Origin: MGML01 sp034416335
GTDB lineage: Bacteria; Chloroflexota; Dehalococcoidia; Dehalococcoidales; UBA2162
Reading direction: 5' to 3'
NCBI GenBank assembly: GCA_034416335.1
Contig: DAOULV010000024.1
Location: 62,001 to 126,000, forward strand
DNA length: 64,000 nucleotides
The notes under the pieces were generated by a model. That model worked only from the letters and a program-made list of their open reading frames with translations, did no database searches and was not told the DNA's origin. Below, in pieces: positions 1 through 9,221 of this stretch. The first letter of the stretch is position 1. Each line of letters begins with the position of its first letter. Both the position numbers and the translations under genes were made by a program.

Positions 1-746
1 ATGCCAAAACAATCATTGTTGTTGCGATACCCCAGCCCATTACTCGCCTCAGATTCGCATGGCAGGGAACCACCTACTCCGCCGATGTCGCGCCGCAGTT
101 TATTTTTACAGATGACGAGTCCCGCGCTGAAAAGATACTGAAAGATACGCTGGAACTCCACGGTTACAGTGTTGCCAGGGCTCATCTGGCACTGAAAACA
201 CTGGCAGCCGGAAGTGGACTGGCGGAGTATGGTCGAAATAACATCACCTATATTCCGGGGATGGGTAGTTTATTCAGATTGGTAGCTTTCTATAGCGACG
301 TTCCCAACGAAGAAGATAAATGGCAAGAACCACAAATGATGGCCGACTGTGAAAACTGCTCTCTATGCAGGGAAATCTGTCCGACAGGCAGCATTTCCTC
401 CGAACGTTTTTTAATAAGCGCCGAGAAATGTTTGGGCTCCCTCGGTGAAAGGAATCCGGATTTCGCTTACTGGGCACGACTGCAACCGGAATATCGCAGT
501 GCATTTATCGGCTGTATGCTCTGTCAATCTGTATGCCCGGCAAACAGGTTCTACCTGGACAATATCAGCGAGGGTGCCCTGTTCCGGGAAGATGAAACCG
601 GACTGATTCTGGACGACACCCCCCTGGAATCGCTGCCGCCCGAAACAAGAAAGAAACTGAATAATCCCTCCGATGCTTTATACCGTCGACTGCTGTCAAA
701 CCTGAAAGCGCTGATTGAAAAGCAATCAAAACCAAATAACACCTGA
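1..746 (+). CDS. Epoxyqueuosine reductase-like double 4Fe-4S protein, 3' part
   Basis: The reading frame is open from the left edge (first complete codon at base 3) and stops at 744-746, so the start lies outside the window. An internal ATG at 261 is not the start, because in-frame sequence before it matches the family: a beta strand beginning AKTIIVVAIPQP, and a segment LAAGSGLAEYGRNN that resembles the glycine-rich substrate loop of QueG-like proteins. The C-terminal half carries two ferredoxin-type clusters, CENCSLCREICP and CMLCQSVCP. QueG uses cobalamin and two 4Fe-4S clusters in the last step of tRNA queuosine synthesis. Many QueG-like proteins in anaerobes have other roles, and no HEAT-repeat tail is visible here, so the exact substrate is open. 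Confidence 0.75.
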   Translation, partial: AKTIIVVAIPQPITRLRFAWQGTTYSADVAPQFIFTDDESRAEKILKDTLELHGYSVARAHLALKTLAAGSGLAEYGRNNITYIPGMGSLFRLVAFYSDVPNEEDKWQEPQMMADCENCSLCREICPTGSISSERFLISAEKCLGSLGERNPDFAYWARLQPEYRSAFIGCMLCQSVCPANRFYLDNISEGALFREDETGLILDDTPLESLPPETRKKLNNPSDALYRRLLSNLKALIEKQSKPNNT

Positions 747-849
747 CGGTAATCAGGATTGATAAACCCGCTCAGCTGCCGAGTCATTCTGGCGCAGGCG
801 GGAACCTACTTTTTGCAGCCTGAATATCCACTCAATAGAGGCATTAAGC

Positions 850-878
850 TTGATAAACATAACTATTGGTAGTAGAAT
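850..878 (+). promoter_or_regulatory. Sigma-70-type promoter for pdxST
   Basis: TTGATA at 850-855 and TAGAAT at 873-878 are separated by 17 bases. The predicted transcript would start near 885, about 38 bases before the pdxS ATG at 923. This placement also argues against an in-frame start at 866, which would lie inside the promoter. Confidence 0.55.
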
Positions 879-922
879 TTACTACAGAACACAGTCAAAT
901 TCACCAGCGAAAAGAGGACAAA

Positions 923-1804
923 ATGGAAACCGGAACGTGGAAAGTTAAGACCGGACTCGCCCAGATGCTCAAGGGCGGCGTGATAATGGATGTGGTCACA
1001 CCCGAGCATGCCAAGATAGCCGAAGACGCCGGTGCATGCGCGGTAATGGCTCTGGAGAGGGTCCCGGCTGATATCAGGGCTGCCGGCGGCGTCGCCCGCA
1101 TGGCTGACCCTACTATAATCGAAAATATAATGAAATCGGTAACCATCCCGGTTATGGCGAAATGCCGGATAGGCCATTTCGTTGAAGCGCAGGCACTCCA
1201 GGCCCTCGGAGTGGACTATATCGACGAATCGGAAGTCCTGACGCCTGCCGATGAAAACTACCATGTCTGGAAGCACGACTTCAAAACTCCCTTTGTCTGC
1301 GGCTGCCGCGACCTTGGAGAGGCTCTCCGCCGCATCGGCGAGGGCGCGGCAATGATAAGGACAAAGGGCGAAGCCGGTACCGGGAACATCGTGGAAGCGG
1401 TCAGGCATATGCGGACTGTGATGGACGGTATCCGCAGCCTGGTAAATGCCCCGCAGGAAGAACTGATGAAAATCGCCAAGGAAATGGGCGCTCCTTTCGA
1501 ACTGGTCGAGGAAGTACACAGGACGGGTAAACTGCCGGTGGTGAACTTCGCCGCAGGTGGAGTCGCAACGCCGGCCGATGCAGCCTTGATGATGCAGCTT
1601 GGTGCCGAGGGTGTTTTCGTCGGTTCGGGAATATTCAAGTCGAGTAATCCGAGTGTCAGAGCCAGAGCAATCGTCGAAGCCACCACTCACTATGAAGACC
1701 CGGAGATAATAGCTAAAGTCTCGAAAGACCTCGGCGAAGCAATGCCGGGACTGGAGATAAAACAGATTCCGGAAGACGAACTGCTGGCATCCAGGGGATG
1801 GTAG
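923..1804 (+). CDS. pdxS: Pyridoxal 5'-phosphate synthase subunit PdxS
   Basis: This is the synthase subunit of the ribose-5-phosphate-dependent (DXP-independent) vitamin B6 pathway. It condenses ribose 5-phosphate, glyceraldehyde 3-phosphate and ammonia into PLP in the cytosol. The 293-residue TIM barrel has the family signature ALERVPADIRAAGGVARM, the Schiff-base lysine near residue 80 (PVMAKCRIGH) and the second lysine near 148 (IRTKGEAGTGN). The ATG at 923 is chosen because it follows an AGAGGAC ribosome site and gives the usual family length. A longer frame from 866 would overlap the promoter. pdxT follows 23 bases downstream and supplies ammonia, so the two form one transcription unit. 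Confidence 0.97.
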   Translation: METGTWKVKTGLAQMLKGGVIMDVVTPEHAKIAEDAGACAVMALERVPADIRAAGGVARMADPTIIENIMKSVTIPVMAKCRIGHFVEAQALQALGVDYIDESEVLTPADENYHVWKHDFKTPFVCGCRDLGEALRRIGEGAAMIRTKGEAGTGNIVEAVRHMRTVMDGIRSLVNAPQEELMKIAKEMGAPFELVEEVHRTGKLPVVNFAAGGVATPADAALMMQLGAEGVFVGSGIFKSSNPSVRARAIVEATTHYEDPEIIAKVSKDLGEAMPGLEIKQIPEDELLASRGW

Positions 1805-1827
1805 CGGATATCACAGAGGAAAAAGGT

Positions 1828-2406
1828 ATGAAAATAGGTGTCCTTGCATCGCAGGGAGCCTTTGCCGAACACATAGCCGTACTGAAAAAACTGGGCGTAG
1901 AAGCTTCACCCGTCCGTCTGCCCCGACAGCTGGCAGGTCTGGACGGGTTAATTATTCCCGGCGGAGAAAGTACCACCATCAGCAAGCTGATGAAGGATGA
2001 CGACCTTATATCAGGTATAAAGAAGCTTGCCGGAGAAGGAAAACCCGTATTCGGTACCTGTGCCGGAATGATACTGCTGGCAAAGGAGCTACCCGGGTCG
2101 ACGGTAGAACCTCTCGGACTGATAGATATATCCGTCAGGCGTAACGCCTTCGGCAGGCAAAATGAGAGTTTCGAGACGGAACTCGACATCCCGGTACTGG
2201 GAGAAAAGCCTTTCCACGGAGTATTTATCCGGGCACCACTGATAGAAAGCGTCAACGGCACCACCGAAGTACTCGCCAGGCTGGAAGACGGTACGGCGGT
2301 AGCGGCAAGACAGGGAAAATTCCTCGTCTCCGCTTTTCACCCGGAGCTGACAGACGACCCGAGATTCCACCGGTATTTTCTGGATATAATAGCAGGGGAA
2401 AAGTGA
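1828..2406 (+). CDS. pdxT: Pyridoxal 5'-phosphate synthase glutaminase PdxT
   Basis: This glutaminase subunit hydrolyses glutamine and channels ammonia to PdxS. The 192-residue class I amidotransferase has the IIPGGESTT glycine loop (residues 42-50), the nucleophile Cys78 in GTCAGM and the His/Glu pair in the HPE motif near the C-terminus. The start at 1828 follows an AGAGGAAAAAGG ribosome site. An upstream in-frame GTG-type start overlapping pdxS is less likely because the protein fold begins at MKIGVLASQG. pyrE starts 6 bases after the stop, which implies co-transcription. Confidence 0.97.
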   Translation: MKIGVLASQGAFAEHIAVLKKLGVEASPVRLPRQLAGLDGLIIPGGESTTISKLMKDDDLISGIKKLAGEGKPVFGTCAGMILLAKELPGSTVEPLGLIDISVRRNAFGRQNESFETELDIPVLGEKPFHGVFIRAPLIESVNGTTEVLARLEDGTAVAARQGKFLVSAFHPELTDDPRFHRYFLDIIAGEK

Positions 2407-2412
2407 GAGTAA

Positions 2413-2943
2413 ATGGACAGAAAAGAACTGGCGGCGAAAATCTATAAAGTATCGCACCTGACCGGGAGTTTCACGCTGCGCTCGGGGCAGGTGTCAAACG
2501 AATACTTCGATAAGTACCTGTTCGAATCCGACCCGGCGCTGCTGGCTGATATTGCCGTCGAAATGGCGAAGCTTATCCCTGAAGGTACCGAAATCCTGGC
2601 AGGCCTGGAGATGGGAGGTATCCCCGTGGCCACGGCTTTGTCGATGAAAACGGGAATTCCGGTTGTATACGTGAGAAAGAAAGACAAGGAATACGGGACC
2701 TGCAAGCTGGCGGAAGGGGCGGATATAAAAGGAAAGAAAATTTGCGTTATCGAGGATGTCATCACTACCGGCGGTCAGGTCGTGTTGAGTACGAACGACC
2801 TGAGAGGTTTCGGAGCAAAGGTAGAACACGTCCTGTGTGTAATCGAACGCGATATTAAAGGCCGCGAAAACCTGAAAAAAGCAGGGCTTGAACTGCATTC
2901 CCTGTTCACCATGGATGAACTGAAATCGAGTGTCGATGAATAA
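2413..2943 (+). CDS. pyrE: Orotate phosphoribosyltransferase
   Basis: The enzyme joins orotate to PRPP to give orotidine 5'-phosphate in pyrimidine synthesis. The 176-residue protein has the type I phosphoribosyltransferase fold with the PRPP loop VIEDVITTGGQ (roughly residues 115-125) and the flexible-loop segment VYVRKKDKEYGTCK just before it. It sits 6 bases after pdxT. Two PRPP- or pentose-phosphate-consuming functions are therefore linked in one unit. Some phosphoribosyltransferases of similar length act on purines. The YVRKKDKEYG segment and the early FTLRSGQVSNEYFD stretch favour orotate. Confidence 0.92.
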   Translation: MDRKELAAKIYKVSHLTGSFTLRSGQVSNEYFDKYLFESDPALLADIAVEMAKLIPEGTEILAGLEMGGIPVATALSMKTGIPVVYVRKKDKEYGTCKLAEGADIKGKKICVIEDVITTGGQVVLSTNDLRGFGAKVEHVLCVIERDIKGRENLKKAGLELHSLFTMDELKSSVDE

Positions 2944-2969
2944 AATGAGTATCTTGAAGGAGAATCCCG

Positions 2970-4559
2970 TTGTACGTTCCCGATAACCGACCCTGGTTTA
3001 AATTCTGGCCGGAAGGTATACCTCGCCATATAGACTACCCTGAGATACCGCTTTTCGAGTTTCTGACGTCTTCGGCTGAAAAATACCCGGACAAGCCAGC
3101 TTTCTGCTGCGGACAAGATAAAATCACCTTCGGTGAGTTAAACGACCGGACCAGCCGGCTTGCTGCCGCACTATCTGGATTCGGGCTTAAACCGCGCGGC
3201 AGGGTTGTTGTTTTTCTTCCCAACAGCATCGAGTACGTAATCGGCTATTACGGGATACTTAAAGCGGGAGGTGCGGTCACTCCGGTAAATCCCACCTACA
3301 AGAAAGACGAGCTAAGGCACGTGATAACCGATTCGGAAGCCGCCGTCATAATCTGCAACAGAGATACCTATCCAGTCGTAGAAGAAATCAGGGAAGAGAC
3401 AGACCTGAAAGCAGTCATAATGGCCGACAACGAAGATATACGCGGAACGATTACGCTGGAAAGTATTATGAATGAATATCCCGCCACAGCACCGGAGGTG
3501 GAAATCGAGCCGCGGGAGGATACAGCAGCCATAGAATATACCGGCGGTACCACGGGTTTCCCGAAAGGTGCGATGCTGACCCATTACAACCTGGTAGCCA
3601 ACGCCATCCAGAACGCAACTTTCCTGAGCTGGACCGAAAACGATGTAATAGTCGGGCTGCTCCCCTTCTATCACAGCTGGGGCGCCTGCACCTGCGTCAA
3701 CTCGCCGATATACGCAGGGGCAAAAGTGGTGACGATGCCCCGTTACGACACGGACACACTGCTCGAGACTATAGAAAAGGAAAAGGTAACCCTGCTGCAC
3801 GGCGCGGCGTCGCTGTACACAATGCTGCTGAACAGCCCGTCGATGGGTAAACACGACCTCTCGAACCTGAGATACGTGAAAGCCGGGGCAATGCCTATTC
3901 CGCCGGAAATCAAGGAGAAGTGGGAAAAGAAAACCGGTGTCAAAATGATACTCGCTTACGGACTGAGCGAAGCCTCGCCGGAAACACATACCTCGCCGCC
4001 GGACAGGATTAAGCCCGGTACCATAGGTATTCCGATTATGGATACGGACGCCCGGATTATGGACGAGGAAACCGGAACGAAGGAACTGCCGCCGGGTGAA
4101 GTCGGCGAACTGGTTCTGAGAGGACCGCAGGTAATGAAAGGCTATCTCAACCAGCCGGAAGAAAATGCCGTCACGCTGAGGGACGGGTGGCTTCACACCG
4201 GAGACCTTGCCAGGATGGATGAAGAGGGTTATTTTTATATTGTAGACAGGAAAAAGGAGATAATAATATACAAGGGATACTCAATTGCTCCGGCAGAGGT
4301 GGAAGCTGCTCTCTACGAGCATCCTGAGGTCAGAGAATGCGCTGTGGTCGGCGTGCCGGACGACCTGGCAGGAGAACTTCCGAAGGCTTATGTGGTGCCG
4401 AGGGAAGGGTGCAGTCTTTCGGAAGAAGAACTGATTGAATTCTGTAAGGAGAAGCTTTCTCCTTACAAGAGGATAAGACTTGTGGAATTTATCGACGAGA
4501 TACCGAAAACGCAGGTCGGTAAAGTCCTGAGAAGAATATTGAGAGACAGGACACAATAA
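2970..4559 (+). CDS. Acyl-CoA synthetase / AMP-binding ligase
   Basis: A 529-residue member of the ANL superfamily that activates a carboxylate with ATP and normally transfers it to CoA. The P-loop-like motif YTGGTTGFPKGAM (near residue 190), AYGLSEASP, the hinge region WLHTGDLARMDEEGY and the C-terminal catalytic lysine in KTQVGKVLRR are all present. The start is a TTG at 2970 behind AAGGAG. No in-frame ATG is nearby, and the N-terminus matches family length. A medium- or long-chain fatty acid, or an aryl acid, is possible and cannot be chosen from sequence. It lies 26 bases after pyrE but its pathway is unrelated. Confidence 0.88.
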   Translation: MYVPDNRPWFKFWPEGIPRHIDYPEIPLFEFLTSSAEKYPDKPAFCCGQDKITFGELNDRTSRLAAALSGFGLKPRGRVVVFLPNSIEYVIGYYGILKAGGAVTPVNPTYKKDELRHVITDSEAAVIICNRDTYPVVEEIREETDLKAVIMADNEDIRGTITLESIMNEYPATAPEVEIEPREDTAAIEYTGGTTGFPKGAMLTHYNLVANAIQNATFLSWTENDVIVGLLPFYHSWGACTCVNSPIYAGAKVVTMPRYDTDTLLETIEKEKVTLLHGAASLYTMLLNSPSMGKHDLSNLRYVKAGAMPIPPEIKEKWEKKTGVKMILAYGLSEASPETHTSPPDRIKPGTIGIPIMDTDARIMDEETGTKELPPGEVGELVLRGPQVMKGYLNQPEENAVTLRDGWLHTGDLARMDEEGYFYIVDRKKEIIIYKGYSIAPAEVEAALYEHPEVRECAVVGVPDDLAGELPKAYVVPREGCSLSEEELIEFCKEKLSPYKRIRLVEFIDEIPKTQVGKVLRRILRDRTQ

Positions 4560-4602
4560 GCTGCAGCCGGAAACTTACATCCGGCAGCAGCGGGAGGAAC
4601 CG

Positions 4603-6132
4603 GTGCAAAAGGTAATAACAGATGACCTGGATGCAATACTGAATATATTCCCGCCGCATATACAGACGCCTTTATCTCAACAGCCTGACGTCCACGAACT
4701 TATCGAAGTAATACTTGACCTGGGACGTCCGGCGGAAGCGCGTTTTCCGGACAGGGAAATCGTCCTGTATCCGGTGGAAGTCAGTGAAGAAGATATCGAA
4801 TATGTATCCTCACGGGTCGGTACCTTCGGAGATGATAACCGGGCAGGTATCGAACGCACTTTACACCGCATATCGGCAATCCGCAACCGGCAGGGACGCA
4901 TCGTGGGACTCACCTGCCGCGTCGGACGGGCTGTTACCGGCACCATAAAAGTAATCGAAGACCTGATAACCTCCGGCAAGAGCGTTATGCTGCTAGGAAG
5001 GCCCGGTGTAGGTAAAACGACAATGCTTCGGGAAATAGCGCGAGTGCTTGGCGACGATTTCAATAAACGCGTGATAATCGTCGATACCTCCAATGAAATC
5101 GCCGGTGACGGCGATATCCCCCACCCGGCAATCGGTCACGCCCGACGGATGCAGGTAACTTCGCCAATCAACCAGCACGCCGTAATGATCGAAGCCGTGG
5201 AAAACCATATGCCGGAAGTTATAGTTATCGACGAGATGGGCACCGAACTGGAAGCGCTGGCAGCCAGGACCATAGCGGAACGCGGCGTCCAGCTGGTCGG
5301 GACCGCCCACGGCAACACGCTGGAAAACCTGATCCTGAACCCGACTCTCTCCGACCTCATCGGCGGAATCCAGAGCGTGACGCTGGGAGACGAGGAAGCC
5401 AAGCGGCGCGGCACCCAGAAATCGATTCTCGAACGGACGTCTCCTCCCACTTTCGATATCGTCGTCGAAATACAGGACAGGGACAGGGTTGCCATTCATC
5501 CTGACGTCGCCGAAGCGGTGGACGCCACCCTTCGCGGACAGGCCGCGCCTACGGAGGTACGCTGGCTGGATGACGAGGGCGAGGTGGTCATCGAGAAACC
5601 GGCGCCGGTTAAGACTACGGTTAAAAGCGCGAGGAATGCACCGCAGGTCAGGGAAGGCAAGCTTCACCGGCTGTACCTTTTCGGGGTAAACCGGGGCAGG
5701 TTCGAGCAGACAGCCAAAGATATGCTGGCAAATGTGGAGATTGTGGAAAACATCAGGAACGCCGACCTTTTCGTAACCTCGAAACGCTACTACCGACGTA
5801 AACCTCAGAAGGTGAAGGACGCTGAAATCAGCAACCTGCCGATATACGTCCTTAGAAGCAACACTCCATCACAAATAAGGCAGTTCCTGCATACTATTAC
5901 GCCGGGAAGCAGAAGCTACGAGAATTTCGAAAGGCAGGATTCTCTAACCTCGGCGCTCAAAGAAGCCCACGAAGCGGTCAACCTGGTGAAAAACGGCGAG
6001 GAAGAGGTGGAATTAAGCCCCCAGGGAGCCTATATCCGCCGGCTCCAGCACCTCATCGCCGAACGCAATGAACTAAATTCCCAAAGCGCCGGGAAAGACC
6101 CTCAGAGACGTGTCAGGTTCTACAGGGGATAA
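4603..6132 (+). CDS. SpoIIIAA-like P-loop ATPase with C-terminal R3H domain
   Basis: A 509-residue soluble protein of the AAA/R3H type found in cyanobacteria, plants and Chloroflexota. The N-terminal part (about residues 1-300) has a Walker A GRPGVGKTT and a Walker B VIVIDEMG, as in the SpoIIIAA/secretion-ATPase-like fold. The middle of the protein is variable. The last 50 residues form an R3H single-stranded nucleic-acid-binding domain (RRLQH followed by RNELNS). The start is a GTG at 4603 after GGGAGGAACCG. The function is not established. The domain pair suggests ATP-dependent work on RNA or single-stranded DNA. No sporulation genes are nearby. Confidence 0.8.
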   Translation: MQKVITDDLDAILNIFPPHIQTPLSQQPDVHELIEVILDLGRPAEARFPDREIVLYPVEVSEEDIEYVSSRVGTFGDDNRAGIERTLHRISAIRNRQGRIVGLTCRVGRAVTGTIKVIEDLITSGKSVMLLGRPGVGKTTMLREIARVLGDDFNKRVIIVDTSNEIAGDGDIPHPAIGHARRMQVTSPINQHAVMIEAVENHMPEVIVIDEMGTELEALAARTIAERGVQLVGTAHGNTLENLILNPTLSDLIGGIQSVTLGDEEAKRRGTQKSILERTSPPTFDIVVEIQDRDRVAIHPDVAEAVDATLRGQAAPTEVRWLDDEGEVVIEKPAPVKTTVKSARNAPQVREGKLHRLYLFGVNRGRFEQTAKDMLANVEIVENIRNADLFVTSKRYYRRKPQKVKDAEISNLPIYVLRSNTPSQIRQFLHTITPGSRSYENFERQDSLTSALKEAHEAVNLVKNGEEEVELSPQGAYIRRLQHLIAERNELNSQSAGKDPQRRVRFYRG

Positions 6133-6163
6133 AGATTTTAAGCCATCAATCCCTATATTATTC

Positions 6164-6922
6164 CTATTCTCCCGATAATCTCTGAACTAAAGTACTTCCT
6201 GTACTGTAACCTAAAACAGTGAGTTTATAACCTGACTGCTTATTACCATCAATCAATTTACCCCTGTATAACGAACTAATGGTATTTGAAACAGTAGATG
6301 AAGGACGGCGATTCATATCCTTATGTAATTGTGATGTTAAAATGAAATTTGGATAATAATGCAACAACAGAATAATTGCTTCTTCTTTAGCTGTACAGGA
6401 TTTTAATACGAGCCTACGCTCACCAAAATCCTCCACTATAAGACTTGCAGGTAGTTGAATAAATTCAATTAATCTACCTGCAGTATCCATATCAGATGAA
6501 ATTACATATCGCATCATCTCAGACATAACCCATTGAGCTGCTGCATATAAATAACGTAGATCATAAATATTTGGGTCTATTCCACTCTTATGTGTAATAC
6601 CTCTTTTATTACGCAGAGTATATATTCCACGCACAATCCTTGTCATTACTATTTTTAGATCTTGAGATAGGTCTACTGAACGAGCTTCAGTATTTTTTAA
6701 AAAATCTTCTATCTCTCCAGTTTTAAATGTTTTTGAATATTCACCCGTAGAAATATACTGCAATATTTGTACAATAGTTTCCGCGAACTTACCTGGCGTT
6801 GCTTTCCCCAGTGTTTGTGTAATTACATCATATTTTATAGATATAAATTCATTAACTAGGTCACTCGCAAGTTCACTAGGAATTGCAACTTTTAAAGCTT
6901 CCACTAGGTCTGATGGCATCAT
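6164..6922 (-). CDS. Hypothetical protein with HEPN-like motif and C-terminal winged helix
   Basis: A 252-residue protein in an AT-rich island, with codon use unlike the flanking genes. Residues 104-111 read RNKRGITH. This resembles the R-polar-x(n)-H motif of HEPN ribonucleases and the abortive-infection C-terminal domain, where it sits between two helices as here. Residues 180-245 look like a winged helix (EEAIILLLHYY to YKLTVLGYS). The start overlaps the stop of the upstream gene by 4 bases, so the two are translationally coupled. An RNase or defence role is inference. No characterised homologue is recognised. Confidence 0.5.
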   Translation of the reverse strand: MMPSDLVEALKVAIPSELASDLVNEFISIKYDVITQTLGKATPGKFAETIVQILQYISTGEYSKTFKTGEIEDFLKNTEARSVDLSQDLKIVMTRIVRGIYTLRNKRGITHKSGIDPNIYDLRYLYAAAQWVMSEMMRYVISSDMDTAGRLIEFIQLPASLIVEDFGERRLVLKSCTAKEEAIILLLHYYPNFILTSQLHKDMNRRPSSTVSNTISSLYRGKLIDGNKQSGYKLTVLGYSTGSTLVQRLSGE

Positions 6923-7452
6923 TGTGATAATTCCTTAATCACCTCTGCTGCTTTAATTTCGCCCGGCTTTGTTAATTGCCAGTCTTTTCCTTTAGAAATA
7001 AATAAGTTTTTTTGTCTTTTCATATGTGCTGAAAAATTCGCAGAATCGTAAACGGCGTGTTGTTTACACAATTCAACGAGTTCGGCTTTATTTACCATCG
7101 GTGTATTGGATTCTAGTAATCCTTTAACCCCTTGCAAAAGAGCGAGTTTTATTTGCCCCCTAGATGTAGATTTTTCTTTAAGACTACTAACTATAACAGA
7201 ATATGTTTCTCCATCGTAATTGATTACCCTTTGCCATTCTTCTTCACTAATATTATGTCGGCTAAAAAAGTCTTGAGCAAATTTTCCCAACGTAGTAGAT
7301 AAATCGTCATAATTCAGTGTATTATCTGTAATTTTATTACCAGCTAATAATGAGTTTAGCAGAATCTTAAAACATTGAACTTGATACTTTTCAGGGCAAC
7401 TATCTGCTATGGCAATCACTTCTTTAAGGTTATCCATTATATTCTCAAACAT
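6919..7452 (-). CDS. Hypothetical protein, partner of the HEPN-like gene
   Basis: A 177-residue, mostly helical, soluble protein with no signal peptide or membrane segment. It is the first gene of a two-gene AT-rich operon. Its stop overlaps the next start by 4 bases (ATGA). The C-terminal third (about residues 118-170) could be a small winged-helix or coupling domain, with the stretch KDWQLTKPGEIKAAEVI typical of a wing and final helix. No family is recognised. The tight coupling suggests it acts with the downstream HEPN-like protein, for example as its control subunit, but this is not shown by the sequence. Confidence 0.45.
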   Translation of the reverse strand: MFENIMDNLKEVIAIADSCPEKYQVQCFKILLNSLLAGNKITDNTLNYDDLSTTLGKFAQDFFSRHNISEEEWQRVINYDGETYSVIVSSLKEKSTSRGQIKLALLQGVKGLLESNTPMVNKAELVELCKQHAVYDSANFSAHMKRQKNLFISKGKDWQLTKPGEIKAAEVIKELSQ

Positions 7453-7622
7453 TTTACACCCCCTATTTTAAGTCATTATATACTTATTTATGAAATTTGT
7501 AAAGTAAGTCCATATATATTGATTACTCATAGGACGTTTCACTTGTGACTCAATACGCTCCATGAATATGTTATTTTGATCCGTATGATACCCCAAATAT
7601 ATGTTTTATTATTATGACAGGC

Positions 7623-7628
7623 TATAAT
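7623..7628 (+). promoter_or_regulatory. Minus-10 element abutting the radical SAM start codon
   Basis: A perfect TATAAT ends 7 bases before the ATG at 7636. No ribosome-binding sequence lies between them. A transcript from this box would begin at or next to the start codon, giving a leaderless mRNA. The -35 region is not clear. Confidence 0.4.
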
Positions 7629-7635
7629 ATAGTCT

Positions 7636-9186
7636 ATGAGTCGGAACAGCCCGAAAGATGCCAGGTACAGGTTATCGCGGGAAACTGGCACGGTAATAAA
7701 AGACTGGGGCGGCAGGCTGCCGGTTGCACTCGTCTACCCTAATTCCTACTACATCGGAATGTCCAATCTCGGGATCCACACCATTTACAGCTTTCTGAAC
7801 GGCTACGATAACATCGTCTGTGAGAGAGTGTTCCTTGAACAATCCGCCAAAGACAGCCCTGTTATCCCCCTCAGCCTGGAATCGGAGCGACCACTTCCGG
7901 ATTTCGCCGTCATTGCCTTTTCAGTTACCTACGAACTCGATTACTTCAACATTGTAAACATTCTCAAAGCGAGCGGGATTCCGCTGTTCGCCGCCGAAAG
8001 AGATGAAAGTCATCCTCTGGTGATAGCCGGAGGCCCCTGCATCACGGCGAACCCGATGCCCCTGGCTCCTTTTTTCGACTGTCTGTGCATCGGTGAAGCT
8101 GAAGCAATACTGCCGGATATGCTGCCGGTCCTTGAGGAAGGAATCGGTGAAAAAAGAGACGACCTGCTGGAAAACCTGAATAACCTGCCGGGAGTCTACG
8201 TACCGCAGATAAACGCCGATAGACCGGTGAAGCGACAGTGGGTAAGTGACCTCGATAAGTTTCAGTCCCACAGCGCTGTCCTGACACCGGATACCGAACT
8301 CGGTAAACTCTACCTTATCGAAGCCGAGCGCGGCTGCGGTCACGGCTGCCGCTTCTGCATGGTCAGTACCATTTTCAGCCCTGTGCGGTACCGTTCGGTG
8401 AACAGTATCCTGAAACAGGCTGAGGAAGGCGTAAAACACCGGAAACGAATCGGGCTGGTAGGACCAGCCGTTTCCGAACACCCGCAATTCGAGGAAATTC
8501 TGTCGGGTCTTCAGCAGGCAGGCGCCGAAATTTCCGTCAGTTCGCTACGAATAAAACCGCTGCCGGAATCAGCGCTCGGAGAACTGGTAAAAGGAAAAGC
8601 CAGAACCATCGCCCTCGCGCCTGAAACCGGTTCCCAGCGACTGCGGGACCTGATAAGGAAAGGTATAAACGAGGAAGATATTTTACAGGCGATGAAGAAA
8701 GTTGCAGTATACGGCATCAGGCAGCTTAAACTGTACTATATGATAGGCCTGCCCACCGAGACGGAGGAGGATATAGAAGAAATGGTCCGGCTGACTCTCA
8801 AGTGCAGGCAAACGCTGGACGGGATTTCACCCGGCTGCCGTATAACGCTAAGTATCGCACCATTCGTTCCCAAAGCCGGTACTCCATTCCAGCGCCGACC
8901 AATGGCGGAATTACAGGTACTTAACCGGAGAGTAGCCGAACTGAAGAAGCGTCTTTCCCCTTCCGGTATAAGTGTCAAGGCAGACAGCCCGGCATGGAGC
9001 CGGGTACAGGGCGTTCTCGCCCGTGGCGATAGCCGGCTGGCAGAAGTACTGGCTGATACGGAAATTCTTACCCTCTCAGGCTGGCATAAAGCGCTGGCTG
9101 ACAGAGGTCTCGACGAAGAATATTACCTCAGGGCAATACCCGATGAAGAGATACTACCCTGGTCGGTCATAAACACAGGGATATAA
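7636..9186 (+). CDS. Radical SAM protein, TIGR03960-like
   Basis: A 516-residue radical SAM enzyme. The cluster motif CGHGCRFC (CX3CX2C, near residue 233) binds the 4Fe-4S centre that cleaves S-adenosylmethionine. The N-terminal 200 residues have the Rossmann-like B12-binding-style fold common to this group (VALVYPNSYYIGMSNLGIH at the start, then GGPCITANP). The C-terminal part includes the GLPTETEEDIEEM motif of the barrel. It resembles the TIGR03960 family, often associated with a TIGR03936 partner, which is absent here. The substrate is unknown. The start has no ribosome site and may be leaderless. The gene stands alone between the AT-rich module and the pan operon. Confidence 0.8.
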   Translation: MSRNSPKDARYRLSRETGTVIKDWGGRLPVALVYPNSYYIGMSNLGIHTIYSFLNGYDNIVCERVFLEQSAKDSPVIPLSLESERPLPDFAVIAFSVTYELDYFNIVNILKASGIPLFAAERDESHPLVIAGGPCITANPMPLAPFFDCLCIGEAEAILPDMLPVLEEGIGEKRDDLLENLNNLPGVYVPQINADRPVKRQWVSDLDKFQSHSAVLTPDTELGKLYLIEAERGCGHGCRFCMVSTIFSPVRYRSVNSILKQAEEGVKHRKRIGLVGPAVSEHPQFEEILSGLQQAGAEISVSSLRIKPLPESALGELVKGKARTIALAPETGSQRLRDLIRKGINEEDILQAMKKVAVYGIRQLKLYYMIGLPTETEEDIEEMVRLTLKCRQTLDGISPGCRITLSIAPFVPKAGTPFQRRPMAELQVLNRRVAELKKRLSPSGISVKADSPAWSRVQGVLARGDSRLAEVLADTEILTLSGWHKALADRGLDEEYYLRAIPDEEILPWSVINTGI

Positions 9187-9221
9187 ACACTGAATCTGTA
9201 TAAAACCTTCCTCAAATGCTA

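Noticed and set aside
261..746. A complete short iron-sulfur protein starting at 261
   Set aside because: The same frame is open to the left edge and encodes conserved family sequence, so the gene is longer and starts outside the window.
863..1690. A long minus-strand frame opposite pdxS
   Set aside because: It is an antisense shadow of a strongly conserved gene. The composition of the predicted protein is biased to His, Arg and Phe.
4603..6132. Sporulation gene spoIIIAA
   Set aside because: The protein has a C-terminal R3H domain and no spoIIIA cluster follows. Similarity is to the ATPase fold only.
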